From contig JAFZED010000027.1 of assembly GCA_017560825.1 (NCBI GenBank), forward strand, positions 1 to 60,307: DNA of 60,307 nt. The letters run 5' to 3'. A model generated the notes under the pieces. The model saw only the letters and a program-made list of their open reading frames with translations, searched no databases and was not told the DNA's origin. Positions 16,742 to 26,192 of the stretch are shown here, piece by piece (positions within the stretch are counted from its first letter, which is position 1; every line of letters starts with the position of its first letter). The stretch is from Bacteroidales bacterium. GTDB taxonomy: Bacteria > Bacteroidota > Bacteroidia > Bacteroidales > UBA932. A program made the position numbers and the translations under genes.

Positions 16742-18130
16742 ATGGACGCAAACAAATCTATCCCTACCGAACTAGGAACAGAAAAAATAAGCAAACTGCT
16801 CAAGCAGTACGCGCTGCCTGCCATCATTGCGCAGACAGCGTCGTCGCTTTATAATATGGTGGACAGTATCTTCATCGGACACGGAGTAGGCCCTCTGGCC
16901 ATCTCCGGACTGGCTGTGACCTTCCCTCTGATGAACCTTTCCACAGCATTCGGAACCCTCGTGGGTATGGGTGCGGCATCATTGATGTCGATCCTCCTGG
17001 GCCAGAAGAACTATAACGCAGCCAACAAGGTGCTTGGCAACGTGGTGTCCCTGAACATCATCCTCGGAGTCCTCTTTATGATCGCTGCCCTGGTGTTCAT
17101 CGACCCGATTCTCTATTTCTTCGGCGCCAGCGAGAACACCCTTCCTTACGCAAAGGACTATATGAAGATCATCCTTTACGGAAACATCATTACACACCTG
17201 TACTTCGGACTTAACGCCCAGATGAGGTCGTCAGGCTTCCCGAAGAAGGCTATGATGCTGACAATCTTCACGGTAGTTCTGAACACGATACTCGACCCTA
17301 TATTCATCTTTACATTTGATATGGGCATAAAGGGAGCTGCCTGGGCTACAGTGATCGCCCAGACTGCATCTCTTGTAATCGTGATGAGGCACTTCAACGA
17401 CAAGAGCAGGGGTCTTCACTTTGAAAAAGGTATAATCCGACTGGACTGGCGTATTGCCAAGGAATCCCTCAGCATAGGTTTCGGACCTTTCCTGATGAAT
17501 GCTGCAGCCTGCCTTGTGACCCTGTTCATCAACCAGCAGCTCCGCCGATATGCAGGCGACCTTGGTATCGGAGCATTCGGAATCTGCAACCGCATCTCAT
17601 TTATGTTCATAATGATATGTCTTGGATTGAATCAGGGTATGCAGCCTATCGCAGGCTACAACTTCGGTGCAAGAAAGTACTCGAGAGTCAAGGAGGTGTT
17701 CTGGAAGACTGTCGGTCTTGCTACAATAGCCACCAGCTTATGCTTCATAATCTGCGTACTTCTTCCTAAGACAGCCGTATCGATCTTCACTCACGACCCT
17801 GAGCTGATGGAGATGTCAGCCAAAGGTCTGAGAACGATGAACTCTATGGTACTTATCATCGGAGCACACATTGTTTCAACCAATCTGTTCCAATGCCTGG
17901 GTATGGTGAGGAAGTCTATCATCCTGTCTCTTTCAAGACAGATCCTCTTCCTTCTCCCGCTGCTGTACCTCCTTCCTCTGAAATGGGGTGAGACAGGAGT
18001 ATGGCTCAGCTACCCTATCTCAGATGTTATGTCCTGCGTCCTGGCCTTCACAATGTTGGGAACGCTGTTCAAGAAATTCGGAAAGATGAATGACGGAGAC
18101 TCACCCGCAGACTTGGGTATAAAATTCTAA
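16742..18130 (+). CDS. MATE family efflux transporter
   Basis: This 462-residue inner-membrane protein has about 12 hydrophobic segments in two similar halves, with the MATE-type AMRSSG-like loop (LNAQMRSSGFPKKAMM) and GLNQGMQPIAGYNFGA in the second half. It would export cationic drugs or metabolites by Na+ or H+ antiport. It begins immediately after the stop of the FKBP lipoprotein and is followed 4 bp later by a kinase-like gene. Substrate not predictable. Confidence 0.93.
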   Translation: MDANKSIPTELGTEKISKLLKQYALPAIIAQTASSLYNMVDSIFIGHGVGPLAISGLAVTFPLMNLSTAFGTLVGMGAASLMSILLGQKNYNAANKVLGNVVSLNIILGVLFMIAALVFIDPILYFFGASENTLPYAKDYMKIILYGNIITHLYFGLNAQMRSSGFPKKAMMLTIFTVVLNTILDPIFIFTFDMGIKGAAWATVIAQTASLVIVMRHFNDKSRGLHFEKGIIRLDWRIAKESLSIGFGPFLMNAAACLVTLFINQQLRRYAGDLGIGAFGICNRISFMFIMICLGLNQGMQPIAGYNFGARKYSRVKEVFWKTVGLATIATSLCFIICVLLPKTAVSIFTHDPELMEMSAKGLRTMNSMVLIIGAHIVSTNLFQCLGMVRKSIILSLSRQILFLLPLLYLLPLKWGETGVWLSYPISDVMSCVLAFTMLGTLFKKFGKMNDGDSPADLGIKF

Positions 18131-18134
18131 TGCT

Positions 18135-18743
18135 ATGGAAAAGAAGATCATCATCAACATAGGAAGACAGTTCGGCAGCGGCGGCAAGGACATCGCAGCC
18201 GCATTGGGACGCAAGCTCAACATCCCCGTATATGACGGAGAGCTGATCGACAAGGCAGCTCAGGACAGCGGATTCAGCGCGGAGCTTTTCAAGAGAAGCG
18301 ATGAAAAGAAGTCGTTTTCCTTCTCTGCCCTGTTTTCCGGTACCTTCATTGGCGGTACAGAAGAATATATGAGCGGAAGCGGTCTTTTTAAGATGCAGAG
18401 TGAGACAATCCTCAAGATAGCCGAGCAGGGTTCTGCCGTCATCGTAGGCCGTTGCTCTGACTACATCCTGCGTAATCACGAAAACGCCCTTAACGTTTTC
18501 ATCACTGCACCTCTCGAGGACAGGATGAAGCGCACCTGCGAAAGAGGCGAGGCAACTCCAGAGAATGTAGAGCATTTCGTCAACAAAAAAGACAAAGGCA
18601 GAGAGGAGTACTACAACTACTATTCATTCGGCAACTGGGGAATGGCCTCCGGCTACGACATCTGCATCAATTCAAGCGTTTTGGGCATTGAAGGCAGCGC
18701 CGACCTTATCATAGAGTTCGCCCGCAGATCCGGACTGCTCTAA
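18135..18743 (+). CDS. Cytidylate kinase-like family protein
   Basis: This 202-residue P-loop protein begins MEKKIIINIGRQFGSGGKD, the modified Walker A of the cytidylate-kinase-like family (Cytidylate_kin2), followed by YDGELIDKAA and VIVGRCSDYIL. These proteins resemble CMP kinase but lack its full CMP-binding insert, so a nucleotide kinase role is likely but the substrate is not known. Lies between MATE and a serine hydrolase in the same operon-like run. Confidence 0.88.
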   Translation: MEKKIIINIGRQFGSGGKDIAAALGRKLNIPVYDGELIDKAAQDSGFSAELFKRSDEKKSFSFSALFSGTFIGGTEEYMSGSGLFKMQSETILKIAEQGSAVIVGRCSDYILRNHENALNVFITAPLEDRMKRTCERGEATPENVEHFVNKKDKGREEYYNYYSFGNWGMASGYDICINSSVLGIEGSADLIIEFARRSGLL

Positions 18744-18755
18744 CAGATTTCAAAG

Positions 18756-20039
18756 ATGAAGAAAGCAATAAGATTATCAGCAATCATATTATCACTATTG
18801 GCCGCCGCAATCGCGATGGCCTTTGTGATTATACACAAGCCTATTCCAAGACCTGAGCCGTTGGCAGCACCAAGGGTATATCTCAACGACACCCTCAGTA
18901 ACAGCAGATCCGAGATTCCGGAACTCGTGGGATTGGACAAGAAGGTAGAAAAATATATGAGTCAGTGGTCTATGAAGGGAGCTTCGCTGGCTGTTATGCG
19001 CAATGATTCCCTTCTATATGCCAAAGGTTACGGTTGGGCTGACCAGGAAGAAGGCAAGAAAATGGAGCCATCTAACATCCTGCGTATGGCTTCGGTGTCG
19101 AAGCTCATAACCGCAGTCGGCATAATGGTCCTGCAGGAAAGGGACTCATTGAGCATAAAGGACACTGTCTTCGGAACGAGAGGAATCCTCAACGACTCAC
19201 TGTTCAACTCTGTAATCAAGGATAAGAACTACCACAAGATCACAGTGGAACACCTTCTGAGGCATCAGGGCGGCTTCTACCGCGATCCTCTCTTCTCTTC
19301 GAGAGACGTCAAGCACCAGATGGGGCTGGACTGTCCGCCTGAAAAGGAAGACTTCTTCAAACTGGTACTGCGTCATCGTCTGAGCTTTATGCCGGGCGAA
19401 TGGGAGAGGTACTCAAACTTCGGCTACCTCCTGCTGTCGGAAATAATCGAGAAGGTTTCTGGCAAGCCGTATGAGCAATTCATACGCGAGGATGTACTCT
19501 TTCCTGCCGGATGCTTTGATATGCACATCGGAGGTTCATACTACAGCGACAAACGTGACAACGAGGTCAGATACTACACCCACGAGGGAGACGGCAAGTT
19601 CATCCAGGAGTACAACGACAGCGGCATAATGGTGGAAAGGTGCTATGGTGGCAACAACATTCCCCTGCTCTCAGGAGCAGGAGCCTGGTGCGGCTCACCG
19701 GCAGAAATCGCGAGACTTGTAGCATCGATCGACGGAAGACCGGAAGTCAAGGACATAATATCACCGGAAGCCGTAGCTCAGATGACTGAATATTTCGACA
19801 AGGAGACCTACTCCCTCGGATGGAACGACACTGACCCTGCCAAGGGATGGAGCAGAACAGGAACACTTTCAGGAACAACTGCTCTTGTCAAATACTTCCC
19901 TGACGGCGAATGCTGGATTATGATCACAAACACCAGCACCTGGAGAGGCCCAAGCCAGGCCCGCTACACCGACGCCCTCTTCAAGCAGTGCCGCGAAGCC
20001 TACAGAGACAAATTCCCTAAAAGAAATATGTTTGAATAG
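18756..20039 (+). CDS. Serine hydrolase, beta-lactamase / penicillin-binding-protein-like
   Basis: This 427-residue protein has an N-terminal membrane anchor (about 5-27) and a periplasmic class C beta-lactamase fold. The catalytic S113 and K116 lie in SVSK, the second motif is YSN (RYSNFGYLLLSE) and the third is RTGT in place of KTG. This suits a D-Ala peptidase, esterase or related hydrolase rather than a true beta-lactamase. Insertions near VKHQMGLDC and in the middle of the domain are larger than in the compact members. Last gene of the 14-20 kb run, closed by a terminator. Confidence 0.88.
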   Translation: MKKAIRLSAIILSLLAAAIAMAFVIIHKPIPRPEPLAAPRVYLNDTLSNSRSEIPELVGLDKKVEKYMSQWSMKGASLAVMRNDSLLYAKGYGWADQEEGKKMEPSNILRMASVSKLITAVGIMVLQERDSLSIKDTVFGTRGILNDSLFNSVIKDKNYHKITVEHLLRHQGGFYRDPLFSSRDVKHQMGLDCPPEKEDFFKLVLRHRLSFMPGEWERYSNFGYLLLSEIIEKVSGKPYEQFIREDVLFPAGCFDMHIGGSYYSDKRDNEVRYYTHEGDGKFIQEYNDSGIMVERCYGGNNIPLLSGAGAWCGSPAEIARLVASIDGRPEVKDIISPEAVAQMTEYFDKETYSLGWNDTDPAKGWSRTGTLSGTTALVKYFPDGECWIMITNTSTWRGPSQARYTDALFKQCREAYRDKFPKRNMFE

Positions 20040-20056
20040 AGCAAAAGCATAAAATA

Positions 20057-20080
20057 AAAGACAGGCCGCGGCCTGTCTTT
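20057..20080. terminator. Bidirectional terminator, perfect 24-nt palindrome
   Basis: AAAGACAGGCCG is followed directly by its reverse complement, ending in TTT and a T/A-rich tract. It separates the convergent serine hydrolase and PCMD genes. Confidence 0.85.
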
Positions 20081-20091
20081 TATATCTGTTA

Positions 20092-21687
20092 CTATTCGTA
20101 TAGAAGTTCAAATTCGTCGATGTAGAGGGTGCTGCCGACGCCGCCGGTGAAGTAGTCACCGAGGTAGGATGCGCAGGCTGATATTACTATGTATGTAGGC
20201 TTGCGCTCTGTGTCCCTATATTCGAAATCGAGTCTGAATTCCTTATAACCATCTGTTGTTTCATCCGATTCGAGCCTTGCTGAGGCGATGATGTAATCCG
20301 CGTACATATCCACGAACTGGCCTTCTGTCGTGTTGACCACAAACGGCTTGTCCCAGTCGGTAAGGAAGGCGGTTATCTGACATCTGTCGGTCTCACCTGC
20401 CTTATCCTTGTAAGGATCCTTGGTCTTGTTGATGATGGCCGGAGTGTAGGAATAATATCCCTTCAAGGCTGTCGGACGGCAGGTGAACGGATAGCCCCAG
20501 TCGAGGCTCGCTCCCTGCGACATTATGTCTACTTCAAGGAACTTGCCTGTAAAAAGGTTTCCGGCAGCAAAGACGCTTACAAACAGCACCTTAGCCTCCT
20601 TGCTCTCCATTTTGGCAGCCTTACCCGAAACAACGTGCGTCTCTTCTGGAACGGTAGAAGAGCCTATGAATGTGGCAGAACCAGGATTTGCAGAATCCCA
20701 AGCTGCCTCAGGATACGAAAGTCCCTGGGCATATGGATACCATACCTTTCCGTCCTGATGCCAGCTGTCGAATGACATATTCGGAACCTGCTCAGCAGCC
20801 TCGGTCTCAAATGCGACCGGCTCGCTTTCCTGATCTGCGTCAACTATCTTAACCTCATATGAAGTCGCCGGAGTCAGTCCGCTGATTCTGGCCTTGACAT
20901 CAGAGCCGTGAACAGTGATGTCCTCCACTGCAGTCCATTCTCCTGGCTGCTTGCGGATCATCAGAGATGGTTCACCGTCTGCATCAAAGTGCGCCTCAAC
21001 ATCCACGTGGCAGGCCCACACATCAAGTGAAGTCACTTCTGCAGGCGAATCAAACAAGGCGAAACGTACAGTCCACTCATATTCCGCACCCTGATACTCC
21101 ACTGTGAACACACGGTCATTCCTGCAGTCCAAAGTCATAGGGAACTCAACAGGCATTCTTTCTGACTGGGCAGTGCCATCGATCAGAGCTGCAGTAGAAA
21201 CCACTACAGATCCAAGGGCCTCCAGTTTTATATCCAAGAAAGTCACAGCCGAAAGATCCTGAGCCTTAGACAGATAGACTATAGCCTTACGATTTACGAC
21301 ATCTATCTCAGCGTCCCCGACCTGTCCCTCAACTTTAATATATCTGCTGACAGGCTGGACTGCGCTGACCACCCACTTCTCCTCCTGAGTACTCATAAGA
21401 AGAAGCGTGTCAGGGGTGGTAAGATCCAGATAGTCACGTTCTTCAAGCAGATAAGTGTCCTCATTCATTTCCAGTTTGAGCACACGCACACAAGAGAGGT
21501 CAGCTGACTCCTCCATCACCGCGTCCACGCGATTGAGGTCTTTGTCAATGGTCAACTCTATCTGACCTTCCAGTTCCATTGCCGTAATGTCTGCCGGCAC
21601 TTCCGGAAGATGCAGAGGAGTTTCTTTCTTGCAGGCCAGAGTTGCGGCCAGAAGAAGAGCACAGGTTAAAAATCTTGCAATTTTCAT
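20092..21687 (-). CDS. PCMD-domain lipoprotein
   Basis: Start 21687 gives signal MKIARFLTCALLLAATLAC (C19 lipidated). The 531-residue protein has N-terminal beta-rich repeats (about 25-240, DUF5018/IPT-like stretches), a short Fn3-like region (about 225-300), and a C-terminal PCMD domain (about 300-530) with SFDSWHQDGKVWYPY, KAAKMESKEAKVLF and a closing STLYIDEFELLYE. PCMD domains occur in Bacteroidota surface lipoproteins tied to carbohydrate uptake or adhesion. It lies 36 bp after buk and may be transcribed with it, an odd combination of metabolism and surface genes. Confidence 0.8.
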   Translation of the reverse strand: MKIARFLTCALLLAATLACKKETPLHLPEVPADITAMELEGQIELTIDKDLNRVDAVMEESADLSCVRVLKLEMNEDTYLLEERDYLDLTTPDTLLLMSTQEEKWVVSAVQPVSRYIKVEGQVGDAEIDVVNRKAIVYLSKAQDLSAVTFLDIKLEALGSVVVSTAALIDGTAQSERMPVEFPMTLDCRNDRVFTVEYQGAEYEWTVRFALFDSPAEVTSLDVWACHVDVEAHFDADGEPSLMIRKQPGEWTAVEDITVHGSDVKARISGLTPATSYEVKIVDADQESEPVAFETEAAEQVPNMSFDSWHQDGKVWYPYAQGLSYPEAAWDSANPGSATFIGSSTVPEETHVVSGKAAKMESKEAKVLFVSVFAAGNLFTGKFLEVDIMSQGASLDWGYPFTCRPTALKGYYSYTPAIINKTKDPYKDKAGETDRCQITAFLTDWDKPFVVNTTEGQFVDMYADYIIASARLESDETTDGYKEFRLDFEYRDTERKPTYIVISACASYLGDYFTGGVGSTLYIDEFELLYE

Positions 21688-21723
21688 CGTCTTAAAGTTT
21701 TTCACACACAATTCAACATACGA

Positions 21724-22836
21724 TCAACCTTCCTTATGGTAGGTCTTGATCTCAAATTCCTTGGCAAGAATGCCATAGCCGTTCTCAGCAAGAGACTCAA
21801 GCTCATCCTCGCCCGGATAGACCTTCACAGGTGCGATAAATGACACTCTTGATGTGATGTCAGCAATGATGGCCTCGCTTCTGGCAATTCCGCCAGTGAT
21901 GAGTATAGCATCAACCTTGCCACATACATCTGTAGCCAGAGCACCGATATATTTTGCGATGCTGAGGCAATAACCGTCTATAAAGACCTTGCACTCAGGA
22001 TCACCTGCAGCCGCACGGTCAACTACACTCTTGAAATTGTTTGTGCCGAAGAAGCCTACTGCGCCACCCTTGCCGACGAGTTTCTTCATCACCTCAGCCT
22101 TTGTGTACTTTCCACTGAAGCACATTTCAACAAGAGGGAAACCCGGTACGCTTCCCGCACGCTCCGGACTGATAGGTCCGTCGCCGCCAAGAGCGTCGTT
22201 TGTGTCGATAACCTCACCGTTTCTATGGAGAGTGACTGATGTTCCTCCTCCAAGATGAGCGACGATGACTGTCACCTTATTATAGTCAGTTTCGTGCTCT
22301 CTTGCATATCTGCGGCCGATTGCACGTGAGTTCAGAGCGTGGAAGAGAGCTCTGCGAGGGAACTCAGGGAGTCCGCCTATCTTTGCTTCCGGAAGCATCT
22401 CGTCTGCCATAGGAGGATCCGCGATGAACGAACCGCAGTCTGCTGCTAGTCCCTTCTCAGCACGTGCCTCATTGACCTTGTCTGCAATGTCAGCCGCAAT
22501 CAGCGCGCTGAGGTTGCAGGCGTGCTTTCCTTCCTTGGCTTCGCGGAGCGCTTCCTTCATATCATCATTCACCCAATAGACTCCGGTCTTGATCGGGGTG
22601 ATGAGACCGCCGCGGGCCATTACTATGTCTATGCTCTCAAGAGCGATCCCCTTCTCTGACAAAAAATCCATAATGGTACCAAGACGCATCTGGTCCTGGT
22701 CCATTACGGATTCGTATTTTGACAATTCCTCGACAGAGTGTGTGAGATTCTTTTCGAAAAGTTTCTCGCCTCCGTCGAAGAAGCCTATTTTAGTCGAGGT
22801 GGATCCTGTATTTACTGCCAGTACTCTACCTTTCAT
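21724..22836 (-). CDS. buk: Butyrate kinase
   Basis: This 370-residue member of the acetokinase family begins with the phosphate-binding VLAVNTGSTSTKIGFF, has VIVAHLGGGTSVTLH in the middle and ILITGGIARSE near the end, all characteristic of Buk. It transfers phosphate from butyryl-phosphate (or a branched acyl-phosphate) to ADP. Directly upstream (7 bp) is phosphate butyryltransferase, so the pair converts acyl-CoA to acid plus ATP. In Bacteroidota the pair may also act on isobutyrate or isovalerate from amino acids. Confidence 0.95.
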   Translation of the reverse strand: MKGRVLAVNTGSTSTKIGFFDGGEKLFEKNLTHSVEELSKYESVMDQDQMRLGTIMDFLSEKGIALESIDIVMARGGLITPIKTGVYWVNDDMKEALREAKEGKHACNLSALIAADIADKVNEARAEKGLAADCGSFIADPPMADEMLPEAKIGGLPEFPRRALFHALNSRAIGRRYAREHETDYNKVTVIVAHLGGGTSVTLHRNGEVIDTNDALGGDGPISPERAGSVPGFPLVEMCFSGKYTKAEVMKKLVGKGGAVGFFGTNNFKSVVDRAAAGDPECKVFIDGYCLSIAKYIGALATDVCGKVDAILITGGIARSEAIIADITSRVSFIAPVKVYPGEDELESLAENGYGILAKEFEIKTYHKEG

Positions 22837-22843
22837 AAAAATG

Positions 22844-23752
22844 TTATTTTACAGACATTGCTGCGATTGCGATTGAGTTGAGCTTTGTGTCGATGCTGTC
22901 CGCACGGCTTGAAAGCACGCAAGGAACCTTTGCACCTACCATCATACCAGCCTGCTTCACATCCTTTGCAAGCATTGAGTTGGTCTTGTAGAATACGTTA
23001 GCCGACTCGATGTTAGGGAAGAGGAGGCAGTCTGCATCACCGGCAACCTCACTGTGAAGACCCTTTATCTCTACAGCCTCCTGGCTTACAGCCACGTCAA
23101 GTGCGAGAGGACCGTCAGCGATACATCCCTTGATCTGTCCGCGGTCTACCATCTTTGCAAGCATAGCAGCCTCAACGCAAGCAGGCATACCTGCGAGCAT
23201 CTGTTCTGTGGCAGCGATGATGGCAACCTTAGGCTTAGCGATACCTACAGCGTGAGCTGTGTTCACGAGGTGACCCATAATGATCTGCTTCTGCTTGAAG
23301 TCCGGAGCAGGGATAACAGCCATATCACCTACGAAGAGGAGCTTGTGGTAGTTAGGGTTCTCGAGAACCGCGCAGTGAGTAAGGGTACCCTTTGGAGGAA
23401 GGAGACCAGTCTCCTTGTTAAGGATAGCGCGGAGGAACTTGTCTGTAGAGCAGAGACCCTTCATAAGGAAGTCACCCTGACCCTCACGGATCATATTTAC
23501 AGCCTGAGCCACTGCAGGAAGCTCGTTAGGGTTGTGTACGATAGTGAACTTTGCAACATCGATTCCCTCTTCCTTGCAAGCCTCAGCGATCATATTCTCG
23601 TCACCTACGAGGGTAACGTCAACAAGACCGAGGTCCACTGCCTTGCCTGCAGCTGCGATAGTGTGGCTGTCAACGCCCCAAGCTGCAATCATTCTCTTTC
23701 TTGCGCCTCTGTTCTGGAGTTCCGCAAATATCTCTTCAAATTTTGTAAACAT
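22844..23752 (-). CDS. ptb: Phosphate butyryltransferase (phosphate acyltransferase family)
   Basis: This 302-residue member of the phosphate acetyl/butyryltransferase family has MIREGQGDFLMKGLCSTD, FVGDMAVIPAPDF, GPLALDVAVSQEA and a C-terminal LFPNIESANVFYKT stretch. It exchanges CoA for phosphate on butyryl-CoA. It sits between acetate kinase (20-bp gap) and butyrate kinase (7-bp gap). No separate Pta is adjacent, so it might also serve acetyl-CoA; that is inference. Confidence 0.93.
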   Translation of the reverse strand: MFTKFEEIFAELQNRGARKRMIAAWGVDSHTIAAAGKAVDLGLVDVTLVGDENMIAEACKEEGIDVAKFTIVHNPNELPAVAQAVNMIREGQGDFLMKGLCSTDKFLRAILNKETGLLPPKGTLTHCAVLENPNYHKLLFVGDMAVIPAPDFKQKQIIMGHLVNTAHAVGIAKPKVAIIAATEQMLAGMPACVEAAMLAKMVDRGQIKGCIADGPLALDVAVSQEAVEIKGLHSEVAGDADCLLFPNIESANVFYKTNSMLAKDVKQAGMMVGAKVPCVLSSRADSIDTKLNSIAIAAMSVK

Positions 23753-23772
23753 ATCTATATCAATTTATGTAA

Positions 23773-24984
23773 TTATTCTTCGTTCTGTACAATGTTCATT
23801 GTGTCGCGTGCGATCATAAGCTCCTCGTTTGTTGTGATGAGGGCCACCTTCACAGCTGAGTCAGGGAGAGTGATGATAGTGTCCTCGCCTCTTACTACGT
23901 TTGCATCGTAGTCAAATTTCACACCGAGGTAAGTGAGATTCTCACACACTCTTCTGCGGAGACGGCTGTTGTTCTCGCCGATACCTCCGGTAAACACGAT
24001 AAGGTCAACACCGTTCATCGCAGCCGCATAGGCTCCGATGTACTTTGTGATGTCATATGTGAGCTTCTTGAGGGTAAGTTTCGCTTTTGGATCGCCGTTG
24101 TTTGCAGCCTCATCAAGGTCGCGGGCATCTGATGATACGCAAGAAAGACCGAGGAAACCGCTCTTCTTGTTCAGCACCTTGCTCATTTCAGCAGCAGTGA
24201 GACCTTCCTTCTCCTGGATATAGGTAACGACATCAGGGTCCACGCTACCGCATCTTGTACCCATAATGAGACCCTCAAGCGGAGTGAAGCCCATAGTAGT
24301 GTCGATAGATTTGCCATTGAGGACAGCAGCGATCGAGCTGCCGTTTCCAAGGTGGCAGGTGATTACCTTTGAGTACTCAGGGTCGAGTCCTGCGAACTTT
24401 GCTCCCTTGGCAGCCACATATTTATGGCTTGTTCCGTGGAAACCGTAACGGCGGATGCCGTATTTTTCATAATATTCATATGGCAGAGCATACATATATG
24501 CATATGCCGGCATTGTCTGGTGGAATGCTGTGTCGAACACACCTACCTGCGGAACTGTCGGAAGGACAGCTGACACGGCCTTGATACCGAGGATGTTTGC
24601 AGGGTTATGGAGAGGTGCGAACACCGAGCATTTTTCGAGCTGTGCGATTACCTTGTCGGTTATCATCTGGCTGCACACGAACTCCTCTGCTCCGTGCACC
24701 ACGCGATGTCCTACCGCCTCGATGTCCTCAAGAGTAGTGAGGCATCCTGCCTCCTTGTCAAGAAGTGCATCCATCACCGCTCTGATAGCTACAGTGTGGT
24801 CTTCAATTGGCATTTCCTTAACAAGCTTTTCCTTTCCTGTCGCCTGGTGTTTGAGGCAACCTGTTTCCATTCCGATTCTCTCGACAAGACCCTTGGCGAG
24901 AAGGTCGTAGACTTCGTCGCTCTTCATATCAAGGAGCTGATACTTAAGCGATGAGCTTCCGCAATTCAGTACTAAGATGATCAT
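23773..24984 (-). CDS. ackA: Acetate kinase
   Basis: This 403-residue AckA begins MIILVLNCGSSSLKYQL, with GFHGTSHKYV, CHLGNGSSIAAV and VFTGGIGENNSRLRRRV downstream, the ASKHA phosphotransferase signatures. It makes acetate and ATP from acetyl-phosphate. First gene of ackA-ptb-buk, with a consensus promoter at 25023-25055. Linking acetate and butyrate kinases in one transcript lets both acid-forming steps be controlled together. Confidence 0.97.
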   Translation of the reverse strand: MIILVLNCGSSSLKYQLLDMKSDEVYDLLAKGLVERIGMETGCLKHQATGKEKLVKEMPIEDHTVAIRAVMDALLDKEAGCLTTLEDIEAVGHRVVHGAEEFVCSQMITDKVIAQLEKCSVFAPLHNPANILGIKAVSAVLPTVPQVGVFDTAFHQTMPAYAYMYALPYEYYEKYGIRRYGFHGTSHKYVAAKGAKFAGLDPEYSKVITCHLGNGSSIAAVLNGKSIDTTMGFTPLEGLIMGTRCGSVDPDVVTYIQEKEGLTAAEMSKVLNKKSGFLGLSCVSSDARDLDEAANNGDPKAKLTLKKLTYDITKYIGAYAAAMNGVDLIVFTGGIGENNSRLRRRVCENLTYLGVKFDYDANVVRGEDTIITLPDSAVKVALITTNEELMIARDTMNIVQNEE

Positions 24985-25014
24985 ATTTTATGTAGTTTGT
25001 TTTATTTTCAAGAC

Positions 25015-25022
25015 TATCTTTG
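25015..25022 (+). promoter_or_regulatory. -7 box of comEC
   Basis: TATCTTTG lies 46 bp before ATG 25069. It directly abuts the oppositely oriented ackA -7 box. The nearest TTTG upstream (24996-24999) is only 15 bp away, so the -33 part is poor. Confidence 0.5.
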
Positions 25023-25055
25023 CAAAGTTATAAAAATAATCGCTACTTTAGCAAA
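25023..25055 (-). promoter_or_regulatory. ackA-ptb-buk promoter
   Basis: On the minus strand TTTG (25055-25052) and TAACTTTG (25030-25023) are 21 bp apart. The predicted start falls inside the divergent comEC -7 box. Confidence 0.7.
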
Positions 25056-25068
25056 AAATAGGAACTAA

Positions 25069-26190
25069 ATGGAAGTGGAGAGAGATATAGCGGGGTTAGC
25101 CTTACCTTTTGCCGCCGGCGCCTTCATCGCCGCCTATGCAGGACATCTCCTGCACACAGAAAGCCTGTCGCACATCACCGTTGCCCTGACTGTCACCTTA
25201 GGCCTGACAGCAGTGCTGCTGCATCCGGTGCACAGGAAGTTTGCTCCGGCATATATATGGCTGATCATAGGCTGTTTGGGCATATCCTTAGGGATGTTTA
25301 CGTATTTCCACGGGAGTGTGGCGGCAGTCAGTTCTATGCCCTGGCGGGTGGCGGCGGCCGAAGAATTCGGCGAAGCCTTGCGTGGGGCTGTAGACAGGAT
25401 ACCTTTCTGCGATACTCAGACCAACGCCCTTATCAAGGCTCTTATCACAGGTGCCAGAGAGGACCTCTCGCCTGAGACCACACAAGCATTCCGCAACAGT
25501 GGAGCATCACACATACTTGCCCTTTCCGGACTTCATCTGGGCATCATATATGGACTTGTAAGGTATTCATTATCAGCCATCGGCAACTCCAGGGCAGCCA
25601 TATATACAAAGGCCATCATAACCATAGCGGCCTGCGGATTCTACACCCTCGCCACAGGTGCCGGGCCGTCAATTGTGCGTGCCTTCCTTTTCATATTGCT
25701 GAATGAGACCGCCCGCGCCACGCACCGCCACCACACCACCGCAAGCGTGTTCTTCGCCGCCCTCATAATCCAAATAGTCCTGTCCCCCGCCTCTGTGCGT
25801 TCCGTCGGGTTCCAGCTATCCTATGCCGCAATGGCCGGAATCGCGTTCATATATCCCTGGCTGCGCGATTTCTGGCCTTCCGAAGAAGGCGATCCGACGA
25901 GCCTGAGATCACGTATGAACATAATGAGGCGGGTCTGGGAAGCGGCCTCCCTTTCCATAGCCTGCCAGATCACCACCGGGCCTTTGGCATATATGTACTT
26001 CAGGAGCCTGCCCGGAAATTTCCTGCTGACCAACCTGCTGGCGCTGCCTCTTACCACCGCCCTGATTCCAGCTGCGCTGGTCACGACGGCGCTGCATAGT
26101 GCCGGCATATGCCCGGACGCAGCCATACGTTTGACCGAATGGCTGGCACAGACTCTTTTACATTCGTTGGAAATTATTGCTGCGATGTAG
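25069..26190 (+). CDS. ComEC/Rec2-type competence protein, short form
   Basis: This 373-residue, multi-helix membrane protein has the ComEC core: a competence domain with ASHILALSGLHLGIIYGL, GAGPSIVRAF and FQLSYAAMAGIAFIYPWL. ComEC forms the inner-membrane channel for single-stranded DNA uptake. Full-length members have an N-terminal OB domain and often a C-terminal metallo-beta-lactamase domain, reaching 600-800 residues; here both are absent or vestigial. The frame is open and ends at a normal stop 2 bp before the convergent ApbE gene. Whether the short form still transports DNA is unknown. Confidence 0.85.
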   Translation: MEVERDIAGLALPFAAGAFIAAYAGHLLHTESLSHITVALTVTLGLTAVLLHPVHRKFAPAYIWLIIGCLGISLGMFTYFHGSVAAVSSMPWRVAAAEEFGEALRGAVDRIPFCDTQTNALIKALITGAREDLSPETTQAFRNSGASHILALSGLHLGIIYGLVRYSLSAIGNSRAAIYTKAIITIAACGFYTLATGAGPSIVRAFLFILLNETARATHRHHTTASVFFAALIIQIVLSPASVRSVGFQLSYAAMAGIAFIYPWLRDFWPSEEGDPTSLRSRMNIMRRVWEAASLSIACQITTGPLAYMYFRSLPGNFLLTNLLALPLTTALIPAALVTTALHSAGICPDAAIRLTEWLAQTLLHSLEIIAAM

Positions 26191-26192
26191 CC

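Noticed and set aside
24369-24584. Plus-strand frames antisense to ackA, ptb and buk
   Set aside because: Shadow frames of codon-biased genes with no promoter, RBS or family features.
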